64,000 nucleotides of DNA from Natronoglomus mannanivorans (GCA_025517485.1 JAOPKB010000013.1:1-64000); one strand, 5' to 3'. Shown: positions 56,101 through 64,000, counted from the stretch's first letter. Notes: a model not told the origin generated them from the letters alone. Translations and numbers: made by a program.

Positions 56101-57741
56101 ATGATCGCTCACGTCCGGAAGGCGACGCCGGGGGTCGGCCTCATCTCGCCGCCGCCGCTGCACGACATCTACTCGATCGAGGACCTGAAACAGCTGATCC
56201 ACGACCTGAAGACGGCGAACGAAGCGGCCGACATCAATGTCAAGCTCGTCAGCGAGGCGGGAATCGGCACGATCGCCGCGGGCGTCGCGAAGGCCAACGC
56301 CGACGTGGTCCACATCTCGGGCGACTCCGGCGGAACCGGCGCCTCCCCGCGCACGTCGATCAAGAACGCCGGCCTCCCGTGGGAGCTCGGACTCGCGGAG
56401 GCCAACCAGATGCTCTGTGCGACCGGCCTCAGAGACCGCATCCGCGTCTCGACCGACGGCGGACTGAAGACCGGCCGCGACGTCGCCGTCGCCGCACTGC
56501 TGGGTGCCGAGGAGTACATCTTTGGGACTGCGAGTCTCGTCACGAGCGGTTGTGTGATGGCCCGCCAGTGTCACAAGAACACCTGCCCGGTCGGCGTCGC
56601 CACCCAGCGCGAGGACCTCCGCAAGCGCTTCCCCGGCGAACCCGAGCACGTCATCAACTACATGTCCTTCATCGCCGAGGAACTGCGCGAAATCATGGCC
56701 GAGTTAGGATTCGAGACCGTCGAGGAGATGATCGGTCAGGTCGACGTCTTAGAGCAACGGACGGACGTCGACCACCCCAAGGCCCGCCGGGTCGACCTCT
56801 CGGCGGTGCTCGCTCCGCTCGAGGGCGAGATGCGGACGAAGACCCGCGAGCAGGACCACGAACTCGAGGACAAACTCGACTACCGGCTCATCGACGAGGG
56901 ACGGGCGGCCATCGAGGACCAGGAACCGACGACGCTCCAGGCCGATATCACGAACGTCGACCGGACAGTCGGCGCGATGCTCTCGAACCGCGTCACCAGC
57001 CGGTACGGCGAACCCGGACTTCCGGAGGACACCCTCACCGTGGACCTCGAAGGGACCGCCGGTCAGAGCTTCGGCGCGTTCCTCGCCAGCGGGGTTTCGA
57101 TGCACCTCACCGGCAGCGCTAACGACTACGTCGGCAAGGGCCTCTCCGGTGGGAAGGTCGCGATCCAGACGCCCGAGACGGCCACCTACGACGCCGCTGA
57201 GAACATCTCGATCGGCAACGTCGCCCTCTACGGTGCGACCGACGGCGAGTGTTACGTCAACGGCGTCGCCGGCGAGCGCTTCGCCGTCCGCAACTCCGGC
57301 GCCAAAGCGGTCGTCGAGGCCGTCGGCGACCACGGCTGTGAGTACATGACCGGCGGCGTCGTCGCCGTTCTCGGTCGGACGGGCAAGAACTTCGCCGCCG
57401 GAATGTCCGGCGGCGTCGCCTACGTCAACGACGTCGACGGCGACTTCGCCGAGCGCACCAACACCGGCATGGTCACGCTCTACGAGGACCTCGACGACGC
57501 CGACGAGGCCATGCTGCGCCGACTCGTCGAGAACCACGCTGCCTACACCGACTCCGACCGCGCCCAGGAACTGCTCGACGAGTGGGAGAGCGCACTCGAG
57601 TCGTTCGTCAAGGTCATGCCCGACGCCTACTACGACGCGATCACCGAGGACGGTCGCGACGACGTCCGCGAGATGTTGCCCGGCACCGCTGAGGTTGCGG
57701 TCGACGCCGGGTCGACGGGCTACGCCGCGAGCGACGACTGA
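53119..57741 (+). CDS. gltB: Glutamate synthase, large subunit
   Basis: A 1540-residue enzyme moving the amide of glutamine to 2-oxoglutarate. The first 25 residues are a propeptide: cleavage before Cys26 (SNCGVGVVMDLDGDGGHD) gives the class II amidotransferase nucleophile. The central and FMN domains follow (SAMSLGSLSPEAHENN-like TAAMSLGSLSPEAHENNSVA; GGDSGGTGA-like HISGDSGGTGASPRTSIKNA). The 3Fe-4S cluster is C1145-x5-C-x4-C (C1145, C1151, C1156) in CVMARQCHKNTCPVGVA. The C-terminal beta-helix GXGXG domain closes the chain. No small subunit (gltD) is adjacent, so it may use ferredoxin. The ATG at 53119 is preferred over a TTG at 53101. Confidence 0.96.
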   Translation: MTQPPRAQSTDSSQGLASPTDERSNCGVGVVMDLDGDGGHDVVADGLELLVNLEHRGTTGAEKNTGDGAGIMLQTPDEFFRAVVDADLPDSYAVGSIFFPQDDDAREELISIVEDTLAAYELEVVAWRDVPTDNDGLGETAIDSEPDVWQCFVSAESRSATEELSSEDFDRRLYVGRRALENAIEDADIDGSDRFYVCSLDSKTVVYKGLLKGEQVAAYYPDLTDERIESNFAMVHERFSTNTLGAWHLAHPYRNIIHNGEFNTIQGNINWMRARETDLESEVICAEPRSADDVSGDEPRAGIDAVKPVINDPDQSDTASVDNALELLMQDGRDLEHALRMLVPEAWRGDDSMDQARKDFYDFHASLVEPWDGPALVAATDGERIGAVLDRNGLRPCRYDVTTDNRLVMASEAGALETPPEKIAERGRLQPGQLFLADPEEGRVIPDDEVFEDLVDDRYGEWVAEEQVHLDDITSTGDRTPQAPVDGLRDQQATFGYTHDELDNLIEPMAQKGKDPVGSMGDDTPLSVLTEFNRPLFTYFKQLFAQVTNPPLDYIREELVTSLESRLGHQRNLLEESPEHARQLVLDSPVITDAQLAAIRDNDVNDITTATVDITYEPTDDESGAALEAALERVREDAVEAIESGSDVVILSDRAVDEGRLPIPSLLATGGVHHHLVRNGLRNHVGLVVESADPRAVHHHATLIGYGAGAVNPYLAFQTIEDITAGPDGADVDVAIAAYIQALEDGLLKTMAKMGISTVESYQGAQIFEAVGLDSDLVEEYFEGTENRTEGIGLAEIEADVRERHVTAFGHDDDEETTLDRQGEYEFRSGGIHHQWNPQTVGALQQSVRANDYERYQEFAEMINDQQTELQTLRGLLEFDSDRESIPIEDVEPIEEIVGRFSTAAMSLGSLSPEAHENNSVAMNRIGGKSNSGEGGEPPERFGTEKECNVKQVASGRFGVTSTYLSSADELQIKMAQGSKPGEGGHLPGMKVDEMIAHVRKATPGVGLISPPPLHDIYSIEDLKQLIHDLKTANEAADINVKLVSEAGIGTIAAGVAKANADVVHISGDSGGTGASPRTSIKNAGLPWELGLAEANQMLCATGLRDRIRVSTDGGLKTGRDVAVAALLGAEEYIFGTASLVTSGCVMARQCHKNTCPVGVATQREDLRKRFPGEPEHVINYMSFIAEELREIMAELGFETVEEMIGQVDVLEQRTDVDHPKARRVDLSAVLAPLEGEMRTKTREQDHELEDKLDYRLIDEGRAAIEDQEPTTLQADITNVDRTVGAMLSNRVTSRYGEPGLPEDTLTVDLEGTAGQSFGAFLASGVSMHLTGSANDYVGKGLSGGKVAIQTPETATYDAAENISIGNVALYGATDGECYVNGVAGERFAVRNSGAKAVVEAVGDHGCEYMTGGVVAVLGRTGKNFAAGMSGGVAYVNDVDGDFAERTNTGMVTLYEDLDDADEAMLRRLVENHAAYTDSDRAQELLDEWESALESFVKVMPDAYYDAITEDGRDDVREMLPGTAEVAVDAGSTGYAASDD

Positions 57742-57761
57742 GACGGTTACTATCCCGGCCA

Positions 57762-57782
57762 CACGAGAACCGAGTTCTCGTG
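57762..57782. terminator. Perfect hairpin after gltB
   Basis: CACGAGAAC and GTTCTCGTG (9-base arms) surround a CGA loop, 20 bases after the gltB stop. It may end the gltB transcript or act as an operator for the gene at 57860, whose start is about 78 bases away. No T-run follows, so terminator function is uncertain. Confidence 0.45.
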
Positions 57783-57859
57783 ACTGCCAGTACGACTCTG
57801 TCCGCCGGTCACGTTATTTCGTCAATAACGCTATACGAATGGCAATCTAAGACGAGCGT

Positions 57860-58306
57860 ATGCTCTCGGACTTTCGGAGAACGCTCGTGATCGCACTCGC
57901 AGGTGGGATCGGCCACGCGATTCTCGCACTCTGGCTGCGCGCCGTCGTCCGGGGCCGCTCCGTTCCGGAACTGATTCCGGACTCGCCGTCGGGACTCGTG
58001 TTCTTTTCGCTGACCGTCGCTGGGCTCGTTCTGGTCGGTGGTGTAGCGCTCGCACTGTTCGTCCGAAACCGGCTCGTGGTTCCGCTCACTGGCCTCTCGA
58101 TGCTTTTCGTGTGGGCGTTCTACAGCAGTTGGCGCCACTTCGAAACGGCTCGGGCTACGGGTGTGACGCCGATCGACATCTACACCGACTCGTTGTTCGG
58201 TCTTCTCTGGGTCGTTCCACTCGCTCTCGTTTGCCTGCTCGGCGCCCTCGAGTACGGCGTTCGCAACCGGTCTGATGGGGTCCCGTTCCGGACTGTTTTC
58301 GAGTGA
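57860..58306 (+). CDS. Four-helix membrane protein, unknown function
   Basis: A 148-residue membrane protein with helices LVIALAGGIGHAILALWL, GLVFFSLTVAGLVLVGGVAL, VPLTGLSMLFVWAFYSSW and SLFGLLWVVPLALVCLLGAL, alternating with basic loops. No signature was recognised. The ATG follows the gltB gene by 118 bases and a hairpin, so it is probably a separate unit. Confidence 0.7.
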   Translation: MLSDFRRTLVIALAGGIGHAILALWLRAVVRGRSVPELIPDSPSGLVFFSLTVAGLVLVGGVALALFVRNRLVVPLTGLSMLFVWAFYSSWRHFETARATGVTPIDIYTDSLFGLLWVVPLALVCLLGALEYGVRNRSDGVPFRTVFE

Positions 58307-58880
58307 GACGGACGCTCGGCAAGCCGCCGGACGGAAGAAGAATACTGGGTCAGTCGGGTCCGTTCCCATCGGAATACTCGTCCGTGTTCGCGGACGACCG
58401 CACCTACTCGTATGGCTGTCCTTCGTCCTCGTCGTGGACGTGCCGGCGATTGCTCAGGTCTTCGTCCCGTTCGTGTTGACTGTGGGACTGTTGGTCCTGC
58501 TGGCCTCGCTGGCTCTGTCGCCCCCACTGGTCCTGATTCGGGTCTTGACTCTGGTTTTGCGTTCGATTTTGATCCCGGCTCTAGCCTCGGTTTTGCTGCT
58601 GAGATCGGTGCTGACCATGCTGGCCGTCCTCGAGGCCGCCGTGTTCTCGCCCTCTGGGGTCGTTCTGTCCTCGTCGGCGGTTCTGTAGAATTCGAGATTC
58701 CTCGCGACCGCCGAAACGACACCGCCCGATTCGAGCGATCGTTCGGATCGTTTCGGCCGTTCGAAAGCGCTGTGTGTCCGTTTACGGGTCCAGTAATCCT
58801 CGTTTTCGTCGCGGCGCCGTCTCCCAGTTCTCGATTTCACGATCCGCTGTGTTCCGACCGCCGGGTTCGGCTTCGATCCG
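58307..58880. other. Gap with overlapping antisense open frames; possible decayed gene
   Basis: A 574-base stretch. On the minus strand a Gln/His-rich frame (for example NQSQDPNQDQWGRQSQRGQQ) runs from about 58700 to a stop at 58404-58406, broken by a TAG at 58581-58583, with no start. On the plus strand the same DNA has an uninterrupted 137-codon frame (58275-58688) that reads Val/Leu-rich, mostly because CTG/TTG is the complement of Gln codons. Third-position GC favours the plus frame, but it starts inside the previous gene. I cannot decide, and annotate neither. The RecA-fold gene next door also has Gln/His repeats. Confidence 0.35.
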
Positions 58881-60053
58881 TCAATCGATCCTCGTGAACA
58901 CGTCCGTCGACTCCGTCTCGGGATCGAAGGTGAACAGTCCACGCCCGGGACTGACCGCGTAGGTCTCCCACTGGGGGACGAACTGCGCACCGACCAGTTT
59001 CCTGACGCCGAGTTGGGTCAGTCGCGTTTCGGGGATGACGTCGTCGGCTAGCCGAAAGTCGACGATCCCGTCGAAGACGTACTCGTCGTCGATCGGGTAC
59101 GCTCGGTCACCCGAGGTCGTCGCACTGGCGAACATCGGCACGAATCGCGCCTTGCAGACGGTCGCCCGGACGTCCGTGACGAAGTTGTGGATCAACCGGT
59201 CCTGAACGAGCGTGTCGATCTCGTCGATGGAGTCCAGCACGACGACGCCGGTCTCGGTCATCTCGAGGTCGTCGAGCGCACGGTCGAGGGCGTTGGCCAC
59301 CTCCCGGACGTCGCTGGGGTCGCGAACCGCGACGACGGCGTCCTCGGCGACGTCACCGACGAACCGTCCCCAGTCGTTGCGCGTGTTTTCGAACGCGTCA
59401 CGATCCTCGAGCCGATGGGTGAAGCAGTCGACGATCCGCAGCCGGTCCATCTCGAGGTACGGGAGGGGGTTCCAGTCGAGCGCGAAGAAGCGCTCGAGGA
59501 CCGCGATCGGCGGGTCGTTGAACGCGACGATCACTGCGGGTTCGCCTCGAGTCAGTGCCCGCCAGACGAGTTCGGTCGTGAGTTCGGTTCGGCGCGTTCC
59601 CTCGTCGCCGGTGAGGAGGACGAACGCGTCCGAGGGAACGCCTCGAGGGACGAGTGTCTCGAGTGGTTCGACGCCCGTGGTGAATCGCTTGTAGCCGTCG
59701 TCTCGGACGATTTCGTCGGCCGCCGCGGCGTCACGGCAGGCCTCCGAACAGAAGGGGCCGGCTGTGTCGTCGGTTCCCTGGACTGGTTCGTCTGCGATGG
59801 GGTACGTACAGTGGGAACAGCGTTGCTGTCGCTGGTACTGTCGGTGTTGGCGTTGTTGCTGGTGGTGCTGTCGGTGCTGGCGTTGTTGATGCTGATGGTG
59901 GTGCTGGTGTTGATATCGTCGACCTCGCTGGTGCTGATGGTGGTGCTGGTGCTGTCGCTGATGTCTCCTGTATCGCCGTTCGTCCACGTCTCCTCCCGGC
60001 TGTCCCTCTGGCGGTCGGTTTCCGGCCCGGTCCGCGTCGTCCATAATGGGCAT
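58881..60053 (-). CDS. His/Gln-rich zinc-ribbon protein with a degenerate KaiC/RecA-like ATPase domain
   Basis: A 390-residue protein. Residues 31-77 are almost only His, Gln and Arg. A zinc ribbon follows: C79-x2-C82 (CSHCTYP) and C102-x3-C106 (FCSEAC). Residues 120-390 have a RecA/KaiC-like layout. VLLTGDEGTRRTEL (149-156) is where Walker A should be, but Gly and Lys are replaced by Arg-Arg. VVVLDSIDEIDTLV matches the Walker B strand. ATP binding is therefore doubtful. The start is taken at the ATG at 60053 (MPIMDD); 60044 is equally possible. No operon partner. The role is unknown; such proteins occur in haloarchaea with signalling functions. Confidence 0.78.
   Translation of the reverse strand: MPIMDDADRAGNRPPEGQPGGDVDERRYRRHQRQHQHHHQHQRGRRYQHQHHHQHQQRQHRQHHQQQRQHRQYQRQQRCSHCTYPIADEPVQGTDDTAGPFCSEACRDAAAADEIVRDDGYKRFTTGVEPLETLVPRGVPSDAFVLLTGDEGTRRTELTTELVWRALTRGEPAVIVAFNDPPIAVLERFFALDWNPLPYLEMDRLRIVDCFTHRLEDRDAFENTRNDWGRFVGDVAEDAVVAVRDPSDVREVANALDRALDDLEMTETGVVVLDSIDEIDTLVQDRLIHNFVTDVRATVCKARFVPMFASATTSGDRAYPIDDEYVFDGIVDFRLADDVIPETRLTQLGVRKLVGAQFVPQWETYAVSPGRGLFTFDPETESTDVFTRID
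59838..59975 (-). repeat. Imperfect tandem repeats encoding the His/Gln tract
   Basis: Within the gene above, near-identical pieces recur at 30-base spacing (59838-59860 and 59868-59890) and again as GCTGATGGTGGTGCTGGTG at 59891-59909 and 59933-59951. All are multiples of three bases in the coding frame. This is a likely hotspot for length change. Confidence 0.7.
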
Positions 60054-60168
60054 GCTACCACGAACGGACAAAAAGAAGGCTGGCCGCTCGAGCGTGACTG
60101 TCTCCCGGCTATGACCGTTCGTGTGCCGCCTTCGCTAGCGTTTTCAGGGCCACTATCGCACTCGAGGT

Positions 60169-61176
60169 ATGGGTATGGATATGGACATGGACACTGCACT
60201 CGTCATCGGCGGAACGCGATTTATCGGTCGCCACCTCGTCGAGGACCTCCTCGACCACGACTACGACGTGACGATCTTCAATCGCGGGAACCACGACAAC
60301 CCCTTCGCGGACCGGGAGGAGGTCACCCACGTCGAGGGTGACCGAACCAACGACTCGGCGCTCGAGGCCGCAGCCACAGAGGTCGACCCCGACGCGGTCT
60401 TCGACTGCGTCGCCTACAAGCCGCGGGAGGTGCGGGCGGCCACCGACATCTTCGCCGACTGCGAGGCGTACGTCTTCATCTCGAGTGGCGCAGCCTACGG
60501 CCGCGAGGAGATCCCCAAGCGCGAGGGGGAGACGCCGCTGCACTCGTGTACCACCGAGCAGGCGGTCGACGACACCGAGGAGACCTACGGCAATCGAAAG
60601 GCCGAGGGCGATCGGGCGGTCGTCGCCGCCGCAGAGCGAGGCGTCAGGGCGATGTCGGTACGCCCCTGCATCGTCTACGGCCCACACGACTACTCGGAGC
60701 GACTCGACTTCTGGATCGACCGGGTCAACCGGTTCGACCGCGTCCTCGTGCCGGGCGACGGCACTAACGTCTGGCACCGCGCCTACGTCGAGGACGTCGC
60801 CAGCGCGCTTCGGATCGTCGCCGAGCGCGGCGAGGCGGGCGAGGCCTACAACGTCGGGGATCGGCGGCTCGTCACGCTCGCGGAGTCGGTCGAGTTGATC
60901 GCAGCGGAATTACAGACGGACGTCGAAATCGTCCACGCCGGCCCTCACGAACTCGAGGCCGGCGGCCTCTCGCTCGAGGACTACGTCTTCTACCGCGAGT
61001 ATCCACACGTCCTTTCGACGGCGAAACTCGCGGCTCTCGGCTGGGAGTCGACGCCGCTCGAGGAGGCGATCGAACGGGCCGTCGAAGACCACCTCGAGAG
61101 CGACCGCGACGGACACGAGCACGGTCCCGACCGCGAGGACGAAGAGCGGGTACTGGGGATTCTGGACACGCTCTGA
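60169..61176 (+). CDS. NAD-dependent epimerase/dehydratase-family protein
   Basis: A 335-residue extended SDR. The nucleotide motif is ALVIGGTRFIGRHLVEDLL, with the NAD-binding Asp-rich HVEGDRTND. VAYKPREVRAAT and ISSGAAYGREEIPKREGETP show the catalytic Ser. The Tyr-x3-Lys appears as YGNRKAEGDR. Substrate-binding VPGDGTNVWHRAYVED follows. The N-terminal repeat of ATG codons (ATG GGT ATG GAT ATG GAC ATG) makes the true start uncertain by up to six residues. Substrate could be a nucleotide sugar or an isoprenoid; it is not deducible. Confidence 0.92.
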   Translation: MGMDMDMDTALVIGGTRFIGRHLVEDLLDHDYDVTIFNRGNHDNPFADREEVTHVEGDRTNDSALEAAATEVDPDAVFDCVAYKPREVRAATDIFADCEAYVFISSGAAYGREEIPKREGETPLHSCTTEQAVDDTEETYGNRKAEGDRAVVAAAERGVRAMSVRPCIVYGPHDYSERLDFWIDRVNRFDRVLVPGDGTNVWHRAYVEDVASALRIVAERGEAGEAYNVGDRRLVTLAESVELIAAELQTDVEIVHAGPHELEAGGLSLEDYVFYREYPHVLSTAKLAALGWESTPLEEAIERAVEDHLESDRDGHEHGPDREDEERVLGILDTL

Positions 61177-61262
61177 GCAGCGACCTCGAGCGTGCGCGCC
61201 TAAACTGCACGCCCCTCCAGCGAGGAAAAACACGTATGTCGGTCCGCCGAGACAGTTCGGGT

Positions 61263-62321
61263 ATGTTCGAAAAATCGACGTGGATTCGCCTGCCGCGAAA
61301 CGTCGTCGTCGGTCACGGTGTTCTCGAGCGGACCGTCGACGTGATCGACGATCTCCACCTCCAGGGCCGGCCGCTGTTCGTGACGAGCCCGACGCCCCGA
61401 CGGCTCGCGGCGGATCCGATCGCCGCGCAGTTCGAGGAGCGAGGAATCGATCCCGCGATGGTGACCGTCGAGACGGCGAGTTTCGACGCGGTCGAGACGG
61501 TGATCGAGACGGCCGACGCCGAAGAGGCGTCCTACCTCGTCGGTATCGGCGGTGGAAAGGCGATCGACATCGCGAAGATGGCCAGCGACCACCTCGACAT
61601 GGGGTTTCTCTCGGTGCCGACGGCGGCGAGTCACGACGGGATCGTCAGTAACCGTGGATCGGTCCCGGAGGGAGACACCCGTCACAGCGTCGCCGCCGAG
61701 CCGCCACTGGCCGTGATCGCCGACACCGAAATCCTCGCGGAGGCCCCCTGGGAACTGACGACGGCGGGCTGTGCGGACATCATCTCGAACTACACCGCGG
61801 TGATGGACTGGCGGCTGGCCCACCGGCTGAAGAACGTCGAATACTCCGAGTACTCGGCCGCGCTCGCGGAGATGACCGCCGAGATCCTCGTCGACAACGC
61901 CGCGATGATCCGACCCGGCTTGGAGGAGTCGGCCTGGATCGTCACCAAGGCCCTCATGTCCTCGGGCGTCGCGATGTCGATCGCGAGTTCCTCGCGGCCG
62001 GCCAGCGGTGCCGAACACCTGTTCTCACACCAGCTCGACCGGCTGGCACCCGACGCTGCCCTCCACGGTCACCAGGTCGGCGTCGGTTCGATCATGACCG
62101 CCTACCTCCACGATGGGGACCCCGGTGTCTGGACCGACATCCGGGACGCGCTGGCCAGCATCGACGCGCCTACGACCGCCGACGAACTTGGTATCGACGC
62201 CGACACCGTCCTCGAGGCGCTGACGACCTGTCACGAGATCCGCGACCGATACACCATCCTCGGCGACGGGATCGACGAGCAGGCCGCTCGAGAGGTGGCG
62301 ACGCGGACGGGCGTGATCTGA
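61263..62321 (+). CDS. egsA: sn-Glycerol-1-phosphate dehydrogenase
   Basis: A 352-residue archaeal enzyme making the glycerol-1-phosphate backbone of ether lipids from dihydroxyacetone phosphate. It has YLVGIGGGKAIDIAK (NAD(P) phosphate loop), SVPTAASHDGIVSNRGSVPE, the zinc ligand Asp in GCADIISNYTAV, and His ligands in SGAEHLFSHQLDRLA and HGHQVGVGS. Length and motif order match EgsA. The internal ATG at 61263 (MFEKSTWIRLPRNVVVG) fits family starts better than the upstream 61236 Met. Confidence 0.97.
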   Translation: MFEKSTWIRLPRNVVVGHGVLERTVDVIDDLHLQGRPLFVTSPTPRRLAADPIAAQFEERGIDPAMVTVETASFDAVETVIETADAEEASYLVGIGGGKAIDIAKMASDHLDMGFLSVPTAASHDGIVSNRGSVPEGDTRHSVAAEPPLAVIADTEILAEAPWELTTAGCADIISNYTAVMDWRLAHRLKNVEYSEYSAALAEMTAEILVDNAAMIRPGLEESAWIVTKALMSSGVAMSIASSSRPASGAEHLFSHQLDRLAPDAALHGHQVGVGSIMTAYLHDGDPGVWTDIRDALASIDAPTTADELGIDADTVLEALTTCHEIRDRYTILGDGIDEQAAREVATRTGVI

Positions 62322-62344
62322 TTCTGAAAAACTGTCGGTAGCGA

Positions 62345-63181
62345 TCAGCCGAGATCGGCGCGGCTGAACCGCCACAGCCCGAGTGCGACCGGGACGACGA
62401 GCCAGGCGATCAGGACGACCAGTGCCGCTTCGGGCTCGAGGTAGAACGGGACGTCTCCGGAGAACTCCGCCTGAACGCCCGCCAGATCGTCCGGAATCGT
62501 AAGCGCCATCGACTGGACGAACGCCATCGTCGGACTGAGCATACGGATGAACTCGAGGACGTTGTCCGAGACGCCGAGGCCGAGGAGACTGTTGAACAGG
62601 TAGTCGAGCCCCTCGATGATCGAGAGCCCGGGGAAGATCATCAGCAGGTTGCCGACGAAGTAGAAGCCGATCGCGCCGCCCATCGCACGCGACCGCGACT
62701 TCGTCGCCGCGGAGATGCCGATCGCGATCGCGACGTAGCCGATCGTAAACAGGACCGTCAGGGCGACGACACTGGCGAAGACGTCGATGTGGAGGTCCGG
62801 ATACCAGAGGACCGTCAGCGCCGCACCGACGACGAAGGCGAGGACCACGGACACGCTCACGACGGCCGCTCGAGAGAGGTACTTCCCGAGGACGACGTCT
62901 CGGCGCGTGTTCGGCAGCGAGAGCAGGTACTTGATGCTTCCCGATTCCCGTTCGCCGGCGATCGCGAGATACGCCGCGACGAGTGCGATCAACGGGATGA
63001 ACAGCGCACCGATACTCGAGAGCGTAAACAGCTGGTATCTGACGTCCGGGTTCGGGTTGTTGTACTGGCCGAGGTAGAAGAACAACACTGCAAAGAGCGT
63101 GTACAGTCCGCCGACGAACCAGACGATCTTGGCCCGGCGGACGTCGAGGAAGTCCTTCTTCGCGACGGAGAGGGTACTCAT
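62345..63181 (-). CDS. ABC exporter permease (ABC-2 type)
   Basis: A 278-residue permease with six helices, from KIVWFVGGLYTLFAVLFFYLG through ALVVLIAWLVVPVALGLWRF. The conserved ABC-2 loop is GERESGSIKYLLSLPNTRRD followed by VVLGKYLSRAAVV. The start overlaps the ATPase stop as ATGA (63178-63181), so both subunits are made from one message. Substrate unknown; the NatB/NosY group is nearest in style. Confidence 0.93.
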   Translation of the reverse strand: MSTLSVAKKDFLDVRRAKIVWFVGGLYTLFAVLFFYLGQYNNPNPDVRYQLFTLSSIGALFIPLIALVAAYLAIAGERESGSIKYLLSLPNTRRDVVLGKYLSRAAVVSVSVVLAFVVGAALTVLWYPDLHIDVFASVVALTVLFTIGYVAIAIGISAATKSRSRAMGGAIGFYFVGNLLMIFPGLSIIEGLDYLFNSLLGLGVSDNVLEFIRMLSPTMAFVQSMALTIPDDLAGVQAEFSGDVPFYLEPEAALVVLIAWLVVPVALGLWRFSRADLG

Positions 63182-64000
63182 GCCGAGACCTCCGTTTCGG
63201 TCTCGGCTTCGTCGAGTTCCGAATCCACGACTGTCTCACCCGGTTGCTGGCCGTTCGTGTACGTGTTGAACAGCTGCTCGAGCGAGGTGTCCTCGGAGAC
63301 GATGTCGTGGACGCTCGTCGCCGCACCCACCTGTGTGACGACGTCGTACTTCGCCGATGTGGCGGCACACGAGACCGTGATCGTCGAGCCGTCGACGGTC
63401 ACCGACTCGACGCCCTCGTGGTTCTCGAGGTCGGCGACGAGCGCGTCGGGGACGGTTTCGACGTCCAGCGAGATCGAACTGTCGAGACTGAGATTCTCAC
63501 GCAGTGCGTCGAGGGTCCCCGTCGTGACGAGTCGGCCCGCGTTCATGATCCCGACGCGGTCACAGACCGCTTCGACCTCCCCGAGGATGTGACTCGAGAA
63601 GAAGACCGTCGTCCCGCGGTCGGCCTCGGCGGCGATGATGTCGCGCATCTCCTGCATTCCCGTGGGGTCCAGTCCCGAGGAGGGTTCGTCGAGGATCAGG
63701 AGGTCGGGGTCGCCGGCCAGTGCCATCGCGAAGCCGAGGCGCTGTTGCATCCCTTTCGAGTAGCCGCCGGCCGACCGCTCGGCGGCTTCGGGTTCGAGCC
63801 CGACTTTCTCGAGGAGGTCGGCGGGGTCGTCGTCGGTCCCCTTGGTGTCGATGACCCACTCGAGGTGTTCGCGGCCGGTGAGCCGATCGTACAGCGTCGC
63901 GCCTTCGGGGAGGACGCCGATGTGCGAGCGGATGGTTTCGGACTCGCGCTGGGCGTCGTAACCGAGTACCGTCGCGGAGCCCTCGGAGGGGCGAACGAAG
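63178..64000 (-). CDS. ABC transporter ATPase, 5' end beyond window
   Basis: The last 274 codons of an ABC-2 exporter ATPase; the start and the Walker A region lie outside. Visible are a Q-loop-region YDAQRESETIRSHIGVLPEG, the signature SAGGYSKGMQQRLGFAMALA, Walker B PDLLILDEPSSGLDP, H-loop VFFSSHILGEVEAVC, and a C-terminal regulatory domain with a charged tail. It overlaps the permease gene by four bases. It runs off the right edge in frame. Confidence 0.95.
   Translation of the reverse strand, partial: FVRPSEGSATVLGYDAQRESETIRSHIGVLPEGATLYDRLTGREHLEWVIDTKGTDDDPADLLEKVGLEPEAAERSAGGYSKGMQQRLGFAMALAGDPDLLILDEPSSGLDPTGMQEMRDIIAAEADRGTTVFFSSHILGEVEAVCDRVGIMNAGRLVTTGTLDALRENLSLDSSISLDVETVPDALVADLENHEGVESVTVDGSTITVSCAATSAKYDVVTQVGAATSVHDIVSEDTSLEQLFNTYTNGQQPGETVVDSELDEAETETEVSA

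Overview
This window is chromosomal DNA from a haloarchaeon, probably of the Natrialba/Haloterrigena/Natronococcus kind, though the genus is a guess. The evidence is high GC with a GC-rich third codon position, very acidic proteins, Tat-type signal peptides, many leaderless genes with a TATA-like box about 25-30 bases before the start codon, and archaeal markers: a fused Kae1-Bud32, EF-1alpha, S24e/S27ae, eIF-1A, sn-glycerol-1-phosphate dehydrogenase, an archaeal-type ProRS and an Orc1/Cdc6 initiator.

Layout. 0-2.4 kb: KEOPS kinase-endopeptidase fusion with ribosomal proteins S27ae and S24e. 2.6-8.7 kb: a metal (probably copper) block with a CopC-CopD fusion, a Tat lipoprotein beta-propeller with a His/Asp-rich metal-binding stretch, a winged-helix regulator and a divergent membrane protein. 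8.8-9.7 kb: a UPF0175-like/PIN-like toxin-antitoxin pair. 9.8-13.2 kb: uvrA and a small PRC-barrel-like gene. 13.3-15.0 kb: an orc1/cdc6 gene with repeats on both sides, a candidate replication origin. 15-23 kb: three universal stress proteins, a DoxX-family protein, aconitase, a frameshifted membrane protein, and an SDR oxidoreductase with a duplicated 3' end. 23.4-28.5 kb: ROK glucokinase, an LVIVD-repeat surface protein, a NifU-like domain protein, and an ACT-domain protein with homoserine dehydrogenase preceded by a candidate leaderless upstream ORF. 28.8-30.4 kb: EF-1alpha and S10. 30.6-39.3 kb: small accessory genes, including a rhomboid protease, tRNA-Ala(CGC), two HalOD1 proteins, a second DoxX protein, a Cys-rich DUF326 protein, eIF-1A, a His-repeat membrane protein, a formamidase and a Bat-type HTH regulator.

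39.6-46.6 kb is the most unusual block: three genes joined by 8-base overlaps that together look like an AddAB-type helicase-nuclease. They are a UvrD-like protein without Walker A, a small Fe-S nuclease-fold protein that seems to have lost its catalytic residues, and a full UvrD helicase fused to an intact Fe-S PD-(D/E)XK nuclease. Next come a flavodoxin-like quinone reductase fused to a UbiA prenyltransferase, a stress protein with a zinc ribbon, ProRS, a cupredoxin-sugar dehydrogenase fusion, a large glutamate synthase with an AT-rich control region, a His/Gln-rich zinc/RecA-fold protein, an epimerase, glycerol-1-phosphate dehydrogenase and an ABC exporter cut by the window end.

There is no CRISPR array, rRNA or intact insertion sequence. 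Housekeeping genes alternate with short accessory stretches that hold remnants (15.7-15.9, 20.8-21.7 and 58.4-58.9 kb).
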